The notes: a model not told the origin generated them from the sequence alone. Counted from the stretch's first letter, positions 24,539-34,094 are shown. The stretch is 50,740 bases of DNA from Albidovulum sp. (GCF_008933605.1 NZ_WBUS01000007.1:1-50740), one strand, 5' to 3'. A program made the numbers and translations.

Positions 24539-25705
24539 TCACTTCAGCCGCTCGAGGACCGAGACGTAGTTGGCCACGGCCACTCCGCCCATGTTGAAGA
24601 TGCCGGCGAGCGTCGCGTTCGGCACCCCAATGGCTCCGGCCTCGCCCGCAAGCTGCATGGCCGAAAGCACATGCATGGAAACGCCGGTGGCTCCGACCGG
24701 GTGGCCCTTGGCTTTCAGCCCGCCCGAAGGGTTGACCGGCAGCCGGCCGCCCATCTCGGTCTGGCCTTCCAGCGCTATCCTCGCGCCCTCTCCCGGGCGG
24801 GCGAGCCCCATCGCCTCGTATTCGATCAGTTCGGCGATGGTGAAGCAGTCGTGCGTTTCCACGAAGGACAGATCGTCCAGCCGCAGTCGCGCCGCTACCA
24901 GCGCCCGCGCCCAGGCCTCGGCGCAGCCCTCGAACCGCAGCACGTCGCGCTTCGACATCGGCAGGAAGTCCTGCACCTGTTCGTTGGCGCGGAAAGCCAC
25001 CGCCCGGCGCATCCCCAGCGCGGTCGCGGTCTCGGCGAGCACCATGGCCGCGGCACCGTCGGAGACCAGCGAGCAATCGGTGCGTTTCAGCGGGCCGGCA
25101 ACGATGGGGTTCTTCTCGCTTTCGGCGCGGCAGAAGTCGTAGCCGAGATTCTTGCGGATCTGTGCCAGCGGGTTGCCGACGCCGTTGCGATGGTTCTTGG
25201 CCGCGATCCGTGCCAGCGCGTCAGCCTGGTCGCCGTGGCGCTGGAAATAGGCGTCCGCGATGCGGCCGAAGACACCGGCGAAGCCGCCCGGTGTCTCGCC
25301 CTCCTCCGCCAGGTAGGAGGCACGGAGCAGGTTCCGCCCGACGTCAGGTCCGGCGGTGTCGGTCATCTTCTCGACGCCCACGACCAGAACGACCCGCGCG
25401 GCCTTCGCCTCGATGGCGCGGATGCCTTGCCGTACGGCGGCCGAACCGGTGGCGCAGGCGTTTTCCACACGTGTCGTCGGCGTGAAGCGCAACCGGTCGT
25501 CGGCCTGAAGCACGAGGCTTGCCGTGAAGTCCTGGGCCGAAAACCCAGCGTTGAAATGGCCAAGAACGATTTCGTCGACATCCTCGGGACCCATGCCGGC
25601 GTGATCCATCGCTTGCCGGGCGACGGTCGTGATCAGGCTTTCCACCGTCTCGCCCTGAAGCTTGCCGAAGGGCGTGTGCGCCCAGCCCACGATACAGACG
25701 GTCAT
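24539..25705 (-). CDS. Thiolase-family acyltransferase
   Basis: A 388-residue thiolase of the SCP2-thiolase-like (acetyl-CoA acetyltransferase) group. The nucleophile is Cys84 in RVENACATGSAA. The active-site histidines lie in FVETHDCFTIAE and GLKAKGHPVGATG. The C-terminal Cys-Gly of biosynthetic thiolases is not evident (NMGGVAVANY), as in SCP2-like members. It is the last gene of the branched-chain-type ABC operon, 26 bp after the glutamine-synthetase-like gene, and probably cleaves or condenses an acyl-CoA produced from the imported compound. Confidence 0.85.
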   Translation of the reverse strand: MTVCIVGWAHTPFGKLQGETVESLITTVARQAMDHAGMGPEDVDEIVLGHFNAGFSAQDFTASLVLQADDRLRFTPTTRVENACATGSAAVRQGIRAIEAKAARVVLVVGVEKMTDTAGPDVGRNLLRASYLAEEGETPGGFAGVFGRIADAYFQRHGDQADALARIAAKNHRNGVGNPLAQIRKNLGYDFCRAESEKNPIVAGPLKRTDCSLVSDGAAAMVLAETATALGMRRAVAFRANEQVQDFLPMSKRDVLRFEGCAEAWARALVAARLRLDDLSFVETHDCFTIAELIEYEAMGLARPGEGARIALEGQTEMGGRLPVNPSGGLKAKGHPVGATGVSMHVLSAMQLAGEAGAIGVPNATLAGIFNMGGVAVANYVSVLERLK

Positions 25706-25731
25706 GTCGCCTTCTCCTTTCAGCGCGCGGG

Positions 25732-27114
25732 TCAGCTCGTCTCGAAATGCCGGATCAGCTCGTGGCTGGTCACCTGGCTGGCGAGCCAGTCGTTCCAGTA
25801 CTGAAGCTCGACCCGGCGCGAGGCGGCAAAATGTTCGACGAAGTCGTCTCCGAAATAGTCGCGGGCGAAGGCTGACCGCTCGAACACCTCCGTCGCCTCG
25901 CCCAGCGTGCCGGCGAGCCTTTGCGCATCCGGGGCCTTCAGCGCATTGCCGGCAACCGCAGCCGACGGCACCAGACCGTTGGCGATGCCGTGGTGGCCGC
26001 CCGCGAGCATCGCGGCGATCGACAGGTAGGGATTGGCGTCGGCGCCGGGCACGCGGTGCTCGATCCGGTAGGCTTTCGGCTCGGGATAGGCGATCACGCG
26101 CAGCGCGGCGCTGCGGTTGTCATAGCCCCAGGACACGTTCTCCGGGCTCCAGGCCGATACATTGAAGCGGCGGAAGGAGTTGACATAGGGGCGGAAGATT
26201 ACGCCGCAGTCCGAGAGCCCCGCCAGCATCCCAGCAAGGTAGCGGTGCCCGACCTCGGACAGTTTGCCAGTCCCTGCGTCGTAAAAGACATTCACGCCGT
26301 TCTTCCAGATGCTCTGGTGGATGTGGGCGCCGCAGCCGGAATCACCCACGCGCCATTTCGCCATGAAGCTCGCGGTCAGGCCCCTTTCGGCGCAAAGCTC
26401 GCGGAAATAGGTCTTGGCGCGTATGGCGTTGTCGGCCGCCTCTATCGCCCCGGCAGGCGCCATCGCGAATTCGACCGCTCCAAGTCCAAGTTCGGTGTGA
26501 AACACCTCGACGGTGATGCCGATGCCGCGCATCCGGCGGATGAACTCGGCGCCAAGCTCGCGCGCCTCGTCGGCCTGCGTCAGCCGGTAGGCATTGGCCA
26601 TCCGGCCGATCGAGGTCAGATCATGGTGGCGGCCCGCCTGCATCATCTCGCGGTTGGCGTGCAAGACGAAGGCCTCGTATTCGACGCCGAACATCGGGGC
26701 GTATCCGGTTGCGGCGAATCGGTCGGCCACGCGGCGCAGCACATTGCGCGGCGCCAGCGGAAAGGGCGATCCGTCGGGGTAGACCACGTCGTAGAGGACC
26801 GCTCCCATGCCCTGCCGCCACGGCAGCGCGATGGCCGTGGAAAGATCGGGCACGCCCAGCACGTCGGGAAAGCCGTTGTCATAGGAACTGTGGCGCGATT
26901 CCCAGACGTCGTCGACCGGCGTCATCTGGTAGAGCACGGTGCAGATCGCGCTCCTGCCGCCGCCGGCGACCTTCTTCGCGGCGGCAAACTTTCCGCGGAG
27001 CGCCCCATTGAGGTCGGGTATCTCCATCTGCACCAGGTCGATCTCGCCTGCCAACATCGCCTTGACGGCCCGGTCTGCCAGTGCGCCCCTCGCCGCTGCA
27101 TCCGCCATCGCCAT
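25732..27114 (-). CDS. Glutamine synthetase-family gamma-glutamylamide ligase
   Basis: A 460-residue member of the glutamine synthetase superfamily closest in style to PuuA/IpuC-type enzymes that join glutamate to an amine. The metal and ATP motifs are present (FGVEYEAFVLH, GCGAHIHQS, PYVNSFRRFNV, YRIEHRVPGADANPY). AGGAGG at 27125-27130 lies 10 bases before the ATG at 27114; the longer open frame runs into the upstream gene. In an amine-uptake operon, glutamylation of an imported amine is a good hypothesis. True glutamine synthetase is unlikely given the context. Confidence 0.82.
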   Translation of the reverse strand: MAMADAAARGALADRAVKAMLAGEIDLVQMEIPDLNGALRGKFAAAKKVAGGGRSAICTVLYQMTPVDDVWESRHSSYDNGFPDVLGVPDLSTAIALPWRQGMGAVLYDVVYPDGSPFPLAPRNVLRRVADRFAATGYAPMFGVEYEAFVLHANREMMQAGRHHDLTSIGRMANAYRLTQADEARELGAEFIRRMRGIGITVEVFHTELGLGAVEFAMAPAGAIEAADNAIRAKTYFRELCAERGLTASFMAKWRVGDSGCGAHIHQSIWKNGVNVFYDAGTGKLSEVGHRYLAGMLAGLSDCGVIFRPYVNSFRRFNVSAWSPENVSWGYDNRSAALRVIAYPEPKAYRIEHRVPGADANPYLSIAAMLAGGHHGIANGLVPSAAVAGNALKAPDAQRLAGTLGEATEVFERSAFARDYFGDDFVEHFAASRRVELQYWNDWLASQVTSHELIRHFETS

Positions 27115-27128
27115 CCGTCCCGTCCCTC

Positions 27129-28208
27129 CTAAGTCTTGCCGCGCTGGGCCCTGCCGCCGAGGTGCCGTGGCTTCACCGCACCCACCCGGCGATAGACCTC
27201 CTCCGGCACCAGCGCGGGATCCTTGTAGATGTACCAGGTGCATTTCCCACCTCCGCGCGCGTCGGGCCAGACCGGCGGCTCGACCACACGGGTGGGATAG
27301 CCGAAGCGGCGCATCGGCATCCGTTCGTTGAGCTGGCAGCAATGGACGCAGTAGAGGCAGATGCCGGCCTTGTTCCACGACCAGTCGTGCGGCTTCGTCG
27401 TCACCCCGAGGTTCCAGGGCGGCCCGATCCGCGGGCCGGTGCCGCTGTCGGGGTCGTCGCGCAGCGTCCGGCCGCCGGACCCGCAGGGGTCGAAGCGCAG
27501 CGCCCAGCAGTCCGTCTCCTCGATCACCTCGACCGAGCCCGTGCGGCCCGGCCCGCTCAGATGGCCGCGCAGCCCCTCCAGCGCGTAGTGCATGAGCAGG
27601 TCGAAGCTGCGTGCCCAGGGGTGAAGGTCGGTGTCGTAGCGGATGTAGTAGTCATACATCGGCTGCATCAGCACGTCCCAAAGCTCGCCGGTGATCTCCT
27701 CGCCGAGGTGCCGGGCGGCCGCGTCCACCCAGAAATAGACCCCGTCGCAGAGCCGGTCATGGGTGTCGCGCCACACCGCACGCGCCTGTTCCAGAAGCGC
27801 GGGATCGCCCCTCGCCGCCTCGGCGCCGGCGGCGTAATCCTCGATCAGCCCGCGGTAGCGCGCCCAGCCCGCGTCGCCGTCGAAGGCCGACCCGTCCGGC
27901 CCGGCCCGAAGCGACGCCAGCCTCGCCGCATCAGCCGCGATCACGGCGGCCGCAACCCCGCGCGCGGCGAGGAAGTCGGGAATTTCACGGCACCAGGCGG
28001 TGAAAAGCTCGTAGGCTTCCAGCGCCTCCTGCACGGTATAGCGCGCGAGGTCGGCTGCATCCGCACCCCGCCCTTCGCGCAGGGCCACCCGGGCCAGGTC
28101 ATAGCTCGAGGCGGCATGATCGGCATAGCTGCCGGCGCGAACCTTCGCGCCCATCACCGGGTGTTCGACGAGAGGCGCCCCGGAAGCGGCCCTGGGGCCT
28201 TGTGCCAT
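27129..28208 (-). CDS. Cys-rich protein of unknown function in the ABC operon
   Basis: I do not recognise this 359-residue protein. The N-terminal two thirds look helical and Ala-rich; the C-terminal third has clustered cysteines and aromatics (ETDCWALRFDPCGSGGRT, AGICLYCVHCCQLNE, GGGKCTWYIYKDP) suggesting a metal or iron-sulfur site. No signal peptide or membrane segment is visible. It starts at an ATG overlapping the permease stop (TGATG; a GTG three bases earlier is equally placed) and ends 14 bp before the ligase start, so it is an integral part of the operon. Confidence 0.65.
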   Translation of the reverse strand: MAQGPRAASGAPLVEHPVMGAKVRAGSYADHAASSYDLARVALREGRGADAADLARYTVQEALEAYELFTAWCREIPDFLAARGVAAAVIAADAARLASLRAGPDGSAFDGDAGWARYRGLIEDYAAGAEAARGDPALLEQARAVWRDTHDRLCDGVYFWVDAAARHLGEEITGELWDVLMQPMYDYYIRYDTDLHPWARSFDLLMHYALEGLRGHLSGPGRTGSVEVIEETDCWALRFDPCGSGGRTLRDDPDSGTGPRIGPPWNLGVTTKPHDWSWNKAGICLYCVHCCQLNERMPMRRFGYPTRVVEPPVWPDARGGGKCTWYIYKDPALVPEEVYRRVGAVKPRHLGGRAQRGKT

Positions 28209-29251
28209 CACGACACCTCGACGCCGGCCTTGCGCAGGCGACGACGGTGCCAGATGTCGTCGATTTCATCCGAGCCGAGCAGGCCCGAGGGCCGAAAGGC
28301 CATCGACAGCACGATGACAAGGCCGAGGAAGAAGCCGGTCAGGCCGAACATCTCGGGCAGCTTCGCCCCGGCAAATACGGGGCCGCTTTCCAGGAACCGC
28401 ATCGTCTCCACCCCGGCGGTGACGATGACGCAGCCCACCACCGCGCCGGTGACGCTGTGCATCCCGCCCAGGATCAGCATGGCAATGGTGAGGAAGGTCA
28501 GGTCGAAATAGAAGCTCTTCGGGCTGATCGTGCCGACGAAGAGTGTGAAGAGCGCCCCTGCCACCGCCATGATGAAGGCGCTGAGCATCCAGGCCGCAAA
28601 GCGCAGCTTGCGGATCGGCACGCCCACCGCGCTCGCCGCCGCCACGTCCTCGGAAGAAGCGCGCAGTTGCAGCCCCCATCTCGAGTCGCGGAACGCGCGA
28701 GCCAGGACGATCGCGCCGAACGCGGTCGCCACCGCCCAGCCGATGGTCGCCTTGGGCGGGATACCGTAGAAGGCGCGGGGCCCGCGGGTCAGGTCGACCC
28801 AGTTCATCACCACGACATGCACGATGACGAGGAAGGCGACCGTCGCGATCGTGGCGGCGATACCCGCCTGCCGCACCATCATCAGCCCGACGAGAAAGGC
28901 CACGGCCAGCGTGATCAGGATCGCGAAGAGTACGGCGACGAGGGGGGAAAGCTCGAACGTGTTCACACCGAAGGGTGCGGTCGCGAGCGCCGAACGCTTC
29001 ACGGCGACGGGGGTGGCGAGGATCGCGGTGACATAGGCCGATATTCCCATGAAGCCGACGTGGCCGAAATGGGTGATGTCGGAATTGCCCATGAACACCT
29101 GGAGGCCCACCACGGCGATCAGATTCACGAGGAAGGTGAAGAACAGCCGCTGGTGGTAGGGGGCGGCGAAGCCCCAGACCAGAAGCCCCGCGACCGCGAT
29201 GCACAGCCCCAGCACCACCGCACCGACTAGCGCGCGTCTTTCGATCATCAT
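28208..29251 (-). CDS. livM: Branched-chain-type ABC transporter permease (LivM family)
   Basis: A 347-residue polytopic permease with the LivM hallmark regions (LQVFMGNSDITHFGHVGFMG, GPRAFYGIPP, FLILGG-like MHSVTGAVVG). The family name is used in the broad sense: this subclass carries amino acids, amides or short amines. The ATG overlaps the livH stop (ATGA). Confidence 0.9.
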   Translation of the reverse strand: MMIERRALVGAVVLGLCIAVAGLLVWGFAAPYHQRLFFTFLVNLIAVVGLQVFMGNSDITHFGHVGFMGISAYVTAILATPVAVKRSALATAPFGVNTFELSPLVAVLFAILITLAVAFLVGLMMVRQAGIAATIATVAFLVIVHVVVMNWVDLTRGPRAFYGIPPKATIGWAVATAFGAIVLARAFRDSRWGLQLRASSEDVAAASAVGVPIRKLRFAAWMLSAFIMAVAGALFTLFVGTISPKSFYFDLTFLTIAMLILGGMHSVTGAVVGCVIVTAGVETMRFLESGPVFAGAKLPEMFGLTGFFLGLVIVLSMAFRPSGLLGSDEIDDIWHRRRLRKAGVEVS

Positions 29252-30147
29252 GATTTCTCTCCGAAGTCGGGGCGTTCGCCGAGGATGCCCTGCGGGCGGA
29301 CCAGCAGGAGGACGCCGACTGCTGTGAAGATGAAGGCGTCGCGGAACCCCGCCATGCTTTCGGGCAGCACCACCTGCATCATCACTTCGGCCACGCCGAG
29401 GACGAGCCCGCCGATCACCGCGCCGGGCAGACTGCCGAAGCCGCCGATCACCGCCGCGACGAAGGCCTTCAGCACCGGCGTGAAGCCCATGAACGGGTCC
29501 ACCGCTCCGCGCCGTGCCAGCACGAAGACGGTCGCGAGCCCCGCAAGGAAGCCCGAGATGGCGAAGGCGGTCGCGATGACGCGGTCGGCGCGCACGCCCA
29601 TCAGACGCACTGTGCTCACGTCCCTGGCGGCCGCGCGCATTGCCATGCCGATCGTCGTGCGCCGCAGGAAGACGACGAGAAGCGCGATGGCGATCACCGT
29701 GACCGCGGTTTCAAGGATCTGCACGACAGGGATGCGGACCGAGCCGATGGTCACGTTCGAGATAAGGAAATCCATCGTCGGCACCGATTTCGCCCGGGTG
29801 CCGACGAAGATCAGCGCCACGTTCTGGATCAGGATCGAAACGCCGAAGGCCGTGAGCATTCCCGTTGTCGGAGGTGCCCCGCGGACCGGCTTGAACGCCA
29901 CCTTTTCAAGGAACATGGCGAAAAGCACCACAGAAAGAACCCCCACCGGCAGAAGAAGCGCCGGATTGGCGATGCCCATCCCGGCGGCGACGAGGAACAT
30001 CGCATAGCCGCCGAAGGTGATCATGTCGCCATGCGCGAAGTTCACCAGCCCCATGACCGAGAAGACGATTGCGAGACCCAGCGCCAGAAGCGCGTATTCG
30101 CCGCCGAGGCTGAGCGCGTTCATGGATTGCTGAAGCAGATACTCCAT
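29248..30147 (-). CDS. livH: Branched-chain-type ABC transporter permease (LivH family)
   Basis: A 299-residue inner-membrane permease starting MEYLLQQSMNALSLGGEYAL, with the family segments VFSVMGLVNFAHGDM, RAAARDVSTVRLMGV and GGFGSLPGAVIGG. It pairs with LivM to form the channel. Only two bases separate it from the livF stop. Confidence 0.92.
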   Translation of the reverse strand: MEYLLQQSMNALSLGGEYALLALGLAIVFSVMGLVNFAHGDMITFGGYAMFLVAAGMGIANPALLLPVGVLSVVLFAMFLEKVAFKPVRGAPPTTGMLTAFGVSILIQNVALIFVGTRAKSVPTMDFLISNVTIGSVRIPVVQILETAVTVIAIALLVVFLRRTTIGMAMRAAARDVSTVRLMGVRADRVIATAFAISGFLAGLATVFVLARRGAVDPFMGFTPVLKAFVAAVIGGFGSLPGAVIGGLVLGVAEVMMQVVLPESMAGFRDAFIFTAVGVLLLVRPQGILGERPDFGEKS

Positions 30148-30149
30148 GC

Positions 30150-30863
30150 TTAGTGCCCTTCCAGCCCGAGATACATTTCCATCACGCCACCGCTTTGACG
30201 CAGATCCTCGGCCGTGCCCGAGAACTGCATCGCGCCGCTGGCGAGCACATAGGCACGGTCGGCGAATTCCAGCACCTCGCCGGCGTTCTGCTCGACCACG
30301 AGCATGGTCACGCCCCAGGTGCGGAGCTGGATGAGGAATTCGAAGATCTGATCGACGATGCGGGGGGCAAGGCCCAGCGAGGGCTCGTCCAGCATCAGGA
30401 ACCTGGGCCGCGACATCAGCGAGCGCGAAATCGCCAACATCTGCTGTTCGCCGCCCGACAGGTATTTCGCCGCCGAATGGAAGCGCCTGCGCAGGATCGG
30501 GAACATCTCGAGGAACTTCTCAGTATCCTCGGCGATCCCGTCAGGATCGCCGCGGGTCGCCGCGCCGAGGCGAAGGTTTTCCGCCACGGTCAGCTCGGCG
30601 AAGACCCGGCGGCCCTCGGGCGTCACGGTCATGCCGCGGCACACAAGGGCCTCGGTGCCAAGGACGGTCACATCCTCGTCCCGGAAGGCGATCCGCCCGC
30701 CGGTCTTCGGCACGAGGCCGATGATGGCCGAGATCAGGCTGGACTTGCCCGCCCCGTTCGGACCGAGGAGGGTGACGATCTCACCCTCCCCGACCGTGAG
30801 GCTCACGTCCCGCACGGCCCGGATCGGGCCATACGAAACCGATACGTTCTCGGCCTTGAACAT
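30150..30863 (-). CDS. livF: ABC transporter ATPase (LivF family)
   Basis: A 237-residue nucleotide-binding subunit. Walker A is LLGPNGAGKSSLI, the signature is KYLSGGEQQMLAI and Walker B is RPRFLMLDEPSLGLAP. The start is the ATG at 30863, overlapping the binding-protein stop (TGATG). Confidence 0.92.
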   Translation of the reverse strand: MFKAENVSVSYGPIRAVRDVSLTVGEGEIVTLLGPNGAGKSSLISAIIGLVPKTGGRIAFRDEDVTVLGTEALVCRGMTVTPEGRRVFAELTVAENLRLGAATRGDPDGIAEDTEKFLEMFPILRRRFHSAAKYLSGGEQQMLAISRSLMSRPRFLMLDEPSLGLAPRIVDQIFEFLIQLRTWGVTMLVVEQNAGEVLEFADRAYVLASGAMQFSGTAEDLRQSGGVMEMYLGLEGH

Positions 30864-32017
30864 CACGGGGCGGGCACCCAGGCCGGCGTCGGCCGCGCCA
30901 CCTCGACGAAGGCGCCGTCCTTGATCTGGAGCGCAACCATCTCCTTCAGCGGCGTGCCGTTCTGGTCCTTGTAGGTGATGGAGCCCGAGGCGATGCCCTT
31001 CATCCCCTGGATTTCCCGGATCGCCGCGTTGATCGCCGCGGGCTCGAAGGAGCCGGCCGCCTCGACCGCGGTCTTGACCACGTCGACCGCCTCGCCGCCG
31101 AGGCCGAAGAAGATGTTCTGGACGTTGAAGCCGCGCGCCGCGCAGTCCTCGTAGAACGCCTTCAGCGCGCTTCCTTCGGAGGGGAAGCCGTGGGTGATGA
31201 AGGTCGCCAACTTGCCGCCCTCGCCCGACACCGGGATGAGGCTCGGGTCGTCGAACCCGTCGGTGCCGTAGACCGGGATGTTGACGTCGGCACTGGCCAG
31301 CGTGCGCAGGAAGACCCCGGCATCGGGCACCAGGATGGCACCGAAGATCACGTCGGGCTTCTCGGCCATGTTGCTGATCTCGGTCACCTGCGGCGTGTAG
31401 TCGGCAAGCCCGTGGTGATAGGCGACACGGCCGACGATCTTGCCGCCGAGCTTCTCGAAGGCCTGGGCGAAGTATTCCGGCGTCACCAGCGAATAGGCGC
31501 CCACGTCATGCGCGATCATCAGCGCCGCCTTGCGGTGGCCGGCGGCATAGGCGAGTTCGGCCGCCGCCGCGCCCGAGGCGTTGTCGCCGTAAGGCACCAG
31601 GTAGCCGTTCTCCGGCGAGGCCTGCGGGAACGCAGGCTGGGTCGAGCCGACCGAGAGCACCGCCATCCCCTGTCCCAGCGCGAGCCCGGCCATCGGGATC
31701 AGCCCGTCGTCGGTCGGCGGCCCGAAGAGCACGTCGGCGCCGGCGTCGATCAGCTCCTGAGCGATGTTCGCGGCGGTCACCGGATCGCTTTTGGTATCGC
31801 GGGTGAGCAGCGTCACCGGCTTGCCGAGGATGCCGCCCGCATCGTTAATCTGCGCGACGCGGCAGGCAACCCCGTCGGGTCCGTCATAGGGCGCAAGCAA
31901 CCCGGTGACGGCGGCGGCATGGCCGATGACCAGACCATCCTCCTGGGCCGCGGCGGGTAGCGTCAGGGCAACACCCGCCAGAAGCGCCGCGAGCGTGCGT
32001 TTATGCGTGCTGTTCAT
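30863..32017 (-). CDS. ABC transporter substrate-binding protein (LivK/AmiC type)
   Basis: A 384-residue type I periplasmic binding protein. The signal peptide is MNSTHKRTLAALLAGVALTL ending near AAAQED. The mature start GLVIGHAAAVTGLLAPYDG and INDAGGILGKPVTLLTRDTK are classic for branched-chain/amide-binding proteins. The ATG at 32017 overlaps the livG gene by 17 bp and has AGGAGAGGAAAG ahead of it. The ligand is likely a small amine, amide or amino acid; it cannot be fixed from sequence. Confidence 0.9.
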   Translation of the reverse strand: MNSTHKRTLAALLAGVALTLPAAAQEDGLVIGHAAAVTGLLAPYDGPDGVACRVAQINDAGGILGKPVTLLTRDTKSDPVTAANIAQELIDAGADVLFGPPTDDGLIPMAGLALGQGMAVLSVGSTQPAFPQASPENGYLVPYGDNASGAAAAELAYAAGHRKAALMIAHDVGAYSLVTPEYFAQAFEKLGGKIVGRVAYHHGLADYTPQVTEISNMAEKPDVIFGAILVPDAGVFLRTLASADVNIPVYGTDGFDDPSLIPVSGEGGKLATFITHGFPSEGSALKAFYEDCAARGFNVQNIFFGLGGEAVDVVKTAVEAAGSFEPAAINAAIREIQGMKGIASGSITYKDQNGTPLKEMVALQIKDGAFVEVARPTPAWVPAP

Positions 32018-32786
32018 CTTTCCTCTCCTCCGTTGATGCGGTCTTCCCTTTCCGGGAATGGCCAATGTAGACCTCGATGACCCTGGGGTTCCTCGTCACC
32101 TCGTCGGGTGTGCCGGAGGCGATGATCCTTCCGGCATCGAGCACGAAGATGCGGCTGCAGAGCGTCATGATGAAGCGCAGGTCGTGGTCGATCACGATGA
32201 CGCCGCAGCGGAAGTCGTCCGAGGCGCGACGGACGGCCGCGATCAGGGCCGTGGTCTCGCCGGCGTTCATCCCGGCCGCGGGCTCGTCTAGAAGCAGGAA
32301 GTCGGGCGCCAGCGCGAGGGCCCGCACGATCTCCAGCCGCCGCTGGCTGCCGTAGGGCAGTGCTCCCGCTTTCCAGTCGGCAAAGCGGGTCAGGTCGAAC
32401 TGGTCCAGAAGTGCGGCCACGTCGACGCGGCGGCTCAGGTCAGGGCGGTCGCGCTGCCCCGAGGTGAAGGCGACCTCGACGTTCTGGCGCACGGTCAGGC
32501 GGGTGAAGAGACGGATGTTCTGGAACGTGCGGCCGAGCCCGGAAGCGGCGCAGAACTGCGGCGAGGTGTTGGAGACGCGCACGCCTCCCAGCCGCACCTC
32601 GCCCGACGAAACCGGCATCAGCGAGGTGATCGCGTTGATCAGCGTCGACTTGCCCGCGCCGTTCGGCCCGATCAGGCCGACGATCTCGCCCGGCCGGCAA
32701 TCGAGCGACACGTCGTGAAGAACCTCGAGCCCGCCGAAGCTCTTGCACACGCCCGAAACGACCAGCGGACCGCCATGCCTTTCCAT
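32001..32786 (-). CDS. livG: ABC transporter ATPase (LivG family)
   Basis: A 261-residue ATP-binding subunit heading the operon. Walker A GLIGPNGAGKSTLI, the degenerate signature LPYGSQRRLEIV and Walker B FLLLDEPAAGMN are present; the C-terminus GTPDEVTRNPRVIEVYIGHS is typical of LivG. I start at the ATG at 32786 after a G-rich leader; a GTG at 32825 with GGAGAA upstream is an alternative adding 13 residues. Confidence 0.9.
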   Translation of the reverse strand: MERHGGPLVVSGVCKSFGGLEVLHDVSLDCRPGEIVGLIGPNGAGKSTLINAITSLMPVSSGEVRLGGVRVSNTSPQFCAASGLGRTFQNIRLFTRLTVRQNVEVAFTSGQRDRPDLSRRVDVAALLDQFDLTRFADWKAGALPYGSQRRLEIVRALALAPDFLLLDEPAAGMNAGETTALIAAVRRASDDFRCGVIVIDHDLRFIMTLCSRIFVLDAGRIIASGTPDEVTRNPRVIEVYIGHSRKGKTASTEERKDEQHA

Positions 32787-33164
32787 TGGGGGACCCCCCC
32801 CTTGTGCTACGCTACCCTGAGGCACGATCTTCTCCCATGTCAGGAAGTGCCGCCGTTTTCCGGCTGTTCTTTGGTCTAGTAATCAGACCTTCATAACGCA
32901 AGTCAACCGATAAATTCCGCCTTGCCGGCGCGCCGGGCGGGCCTCGGATGCCCCTGCAGCGAGAGGATCGAAAATTCCATTGTTCTATTATCAGACCATT
33001 CATATACTTGCGCCAATGGCGACCTGGCACAAGGCGCCGGCGGACCGATCGCGAACGGGGCCGGCGTGCCACCGCGCCACGGAGCGGCCGGGTGGAGCCG
33101 GGACAGAAACAAGGCGTCTCGTCGTGGAGAGTCCCGAATCGACGCGCCCACAAGTGAGGTAACG
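32787..33164. promoter_or_regulatory. Divergent promoter region between livG and the GntR gene
   Basis: This 378-bp region separates two divergent starts. It holds the palindrome GGTCTAGTAATCAGACC (32873-32889) and a weaker copy TGTTCTATTATCAGACC (32981-32997). It is visibly more AT-rich around these sites than the flanking genes. Both are good operator candidates for the GntR-family regulator. Confidence 0.5.
32873..32889. promoter_or_regulatory. 17-bp palindromic operator candidate, site A
   Basis: GGTCT-N7-AGACC. The same 17-bp layout recurs at 49530-49546 and 49649-49665. FCD-type GntR regulators bind short palindromes of about this size. Confidence 0.5.
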
Positions 33165-34043
33165 ATGGCCCGGAAACCGGCTGGGGATGATGCGCCGAAC
33201 CCAACGGACGACGACATGACACGCGCTGACGGCCTCGTGCTCGGGGCGATCAACAGCATCCGCCCGGTGGCGACCTATGAACTGGTCGTCGAACAGGTCA
33301 AGCGGGCTATCTTCCTTGGCCGCTTCGTTCCCGGTGACAAGCTTCCGCCGGAGCGTGACCTTGCCGCGCAGATGCTGGTGTCGCGGACGACGATCCGGGA
33401 AGCCATGCGTGTGCTCGAGGGCGAAGGTCTGATCCAGGTGAAGCGCGGCGCCACCGGCGGGCTAGTGGTGAAGGCACAAAGCGGCCTGCGCCCGCACGAG
33501 ATCGAATCCTACATGGAAGCGCAGCGCGAGATGCTGGACGCGATCTACGAATACCGCATCGCCAACGAATGCATGGCCGCGCGGCTTGCCGCGACGCGTC
33601 GCAGCAAGGACCAGTTGCGGCGCATGGCGTCGGCGCTGAAGGCGATGGGGCAGTTGTGCGAGACGCCGGAGCTTCGGGCGACGTTGGCCAACATCGCGCG
33701 GTTTCGTGCGCTCGATTCCGAGTTCCATCTTGTCGTGGCCGAAGCGTCGGGCAACCGCCTCATCCAGCAGGCCGTCGAGGATGCGCGCACGGCCATGTTC
33801 CTGCCGATCGGCAAGGTATTCAAGCGGCTGGAGGACAGCGCCAACGAACACCACGAGGAGATTTTCGCCGCGATCAGTGACGGTGACCCCGATCGCGCGG
33901 CCGAGGCGATGCGCCGCCACATCGTCACGACGCGCGAAAGCCTCGAAAACCTGATGCCGCAGAAGGCCCCGCCGAAGCGGGGCGCCGCCCGTTCTGGCCG
34001 CAAGGGCGCGGCGCGAGCGGGAACGCCTGCTTCCGCGGGATGA
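33165..34043 (+). CDS. GntR-family regulator, FCD (FadR) type
   Basis: A 292-residue regulator. The winged-helix DNA-binding domain spans ~35-105 (PGDKLPPERDLAAQMLVSR, TTIREAMRVLEGEGLI), followed by an all-helical FCD ligand domain with the expected His/Asp-containing helices (FRALDSEFHLVVAEASGNRL, NEHHEEIFAAISDGD). A basic tail follows. The ATG at 33165 has GAGGT upstream; the open frame extends further 5' but lacks a start with a ribosome site. It most likely represses the Liv operon and, by shared palindromes, the RidA and kinase genes until an amine-derived effector binds. Confidence 0.87.
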   Translation: MARKPAGDDAPNPTDDDMTRADGLVLGAINSIRPVATYELVVEQVKRAIFLGRFVPGDKLPPERDLAAQMLVSRTTIREAMRVLEGEGLIQVKRGATGGLVVKAQSGLRPHEIESYMEAQREMLDAIYEYRIANECMAARLAATRRSKDQLRRMASALKAMGQLCETPELRATLANIARFRALDSEFHLVVAEASGNRLIQQAVEDARTAMFLPIGKVFKRLEDSANEHHEEIFAAISDGDPDRAAEAMRRHIVTTRESLENLMPQKAPPKRGAARSGRKGAARAGTPASAG

Positions 34044-34094
34044 TCTGCGCGCGCAATCCGCCGAACGTCGCGGCCTGACCACGGCATCCGACCG

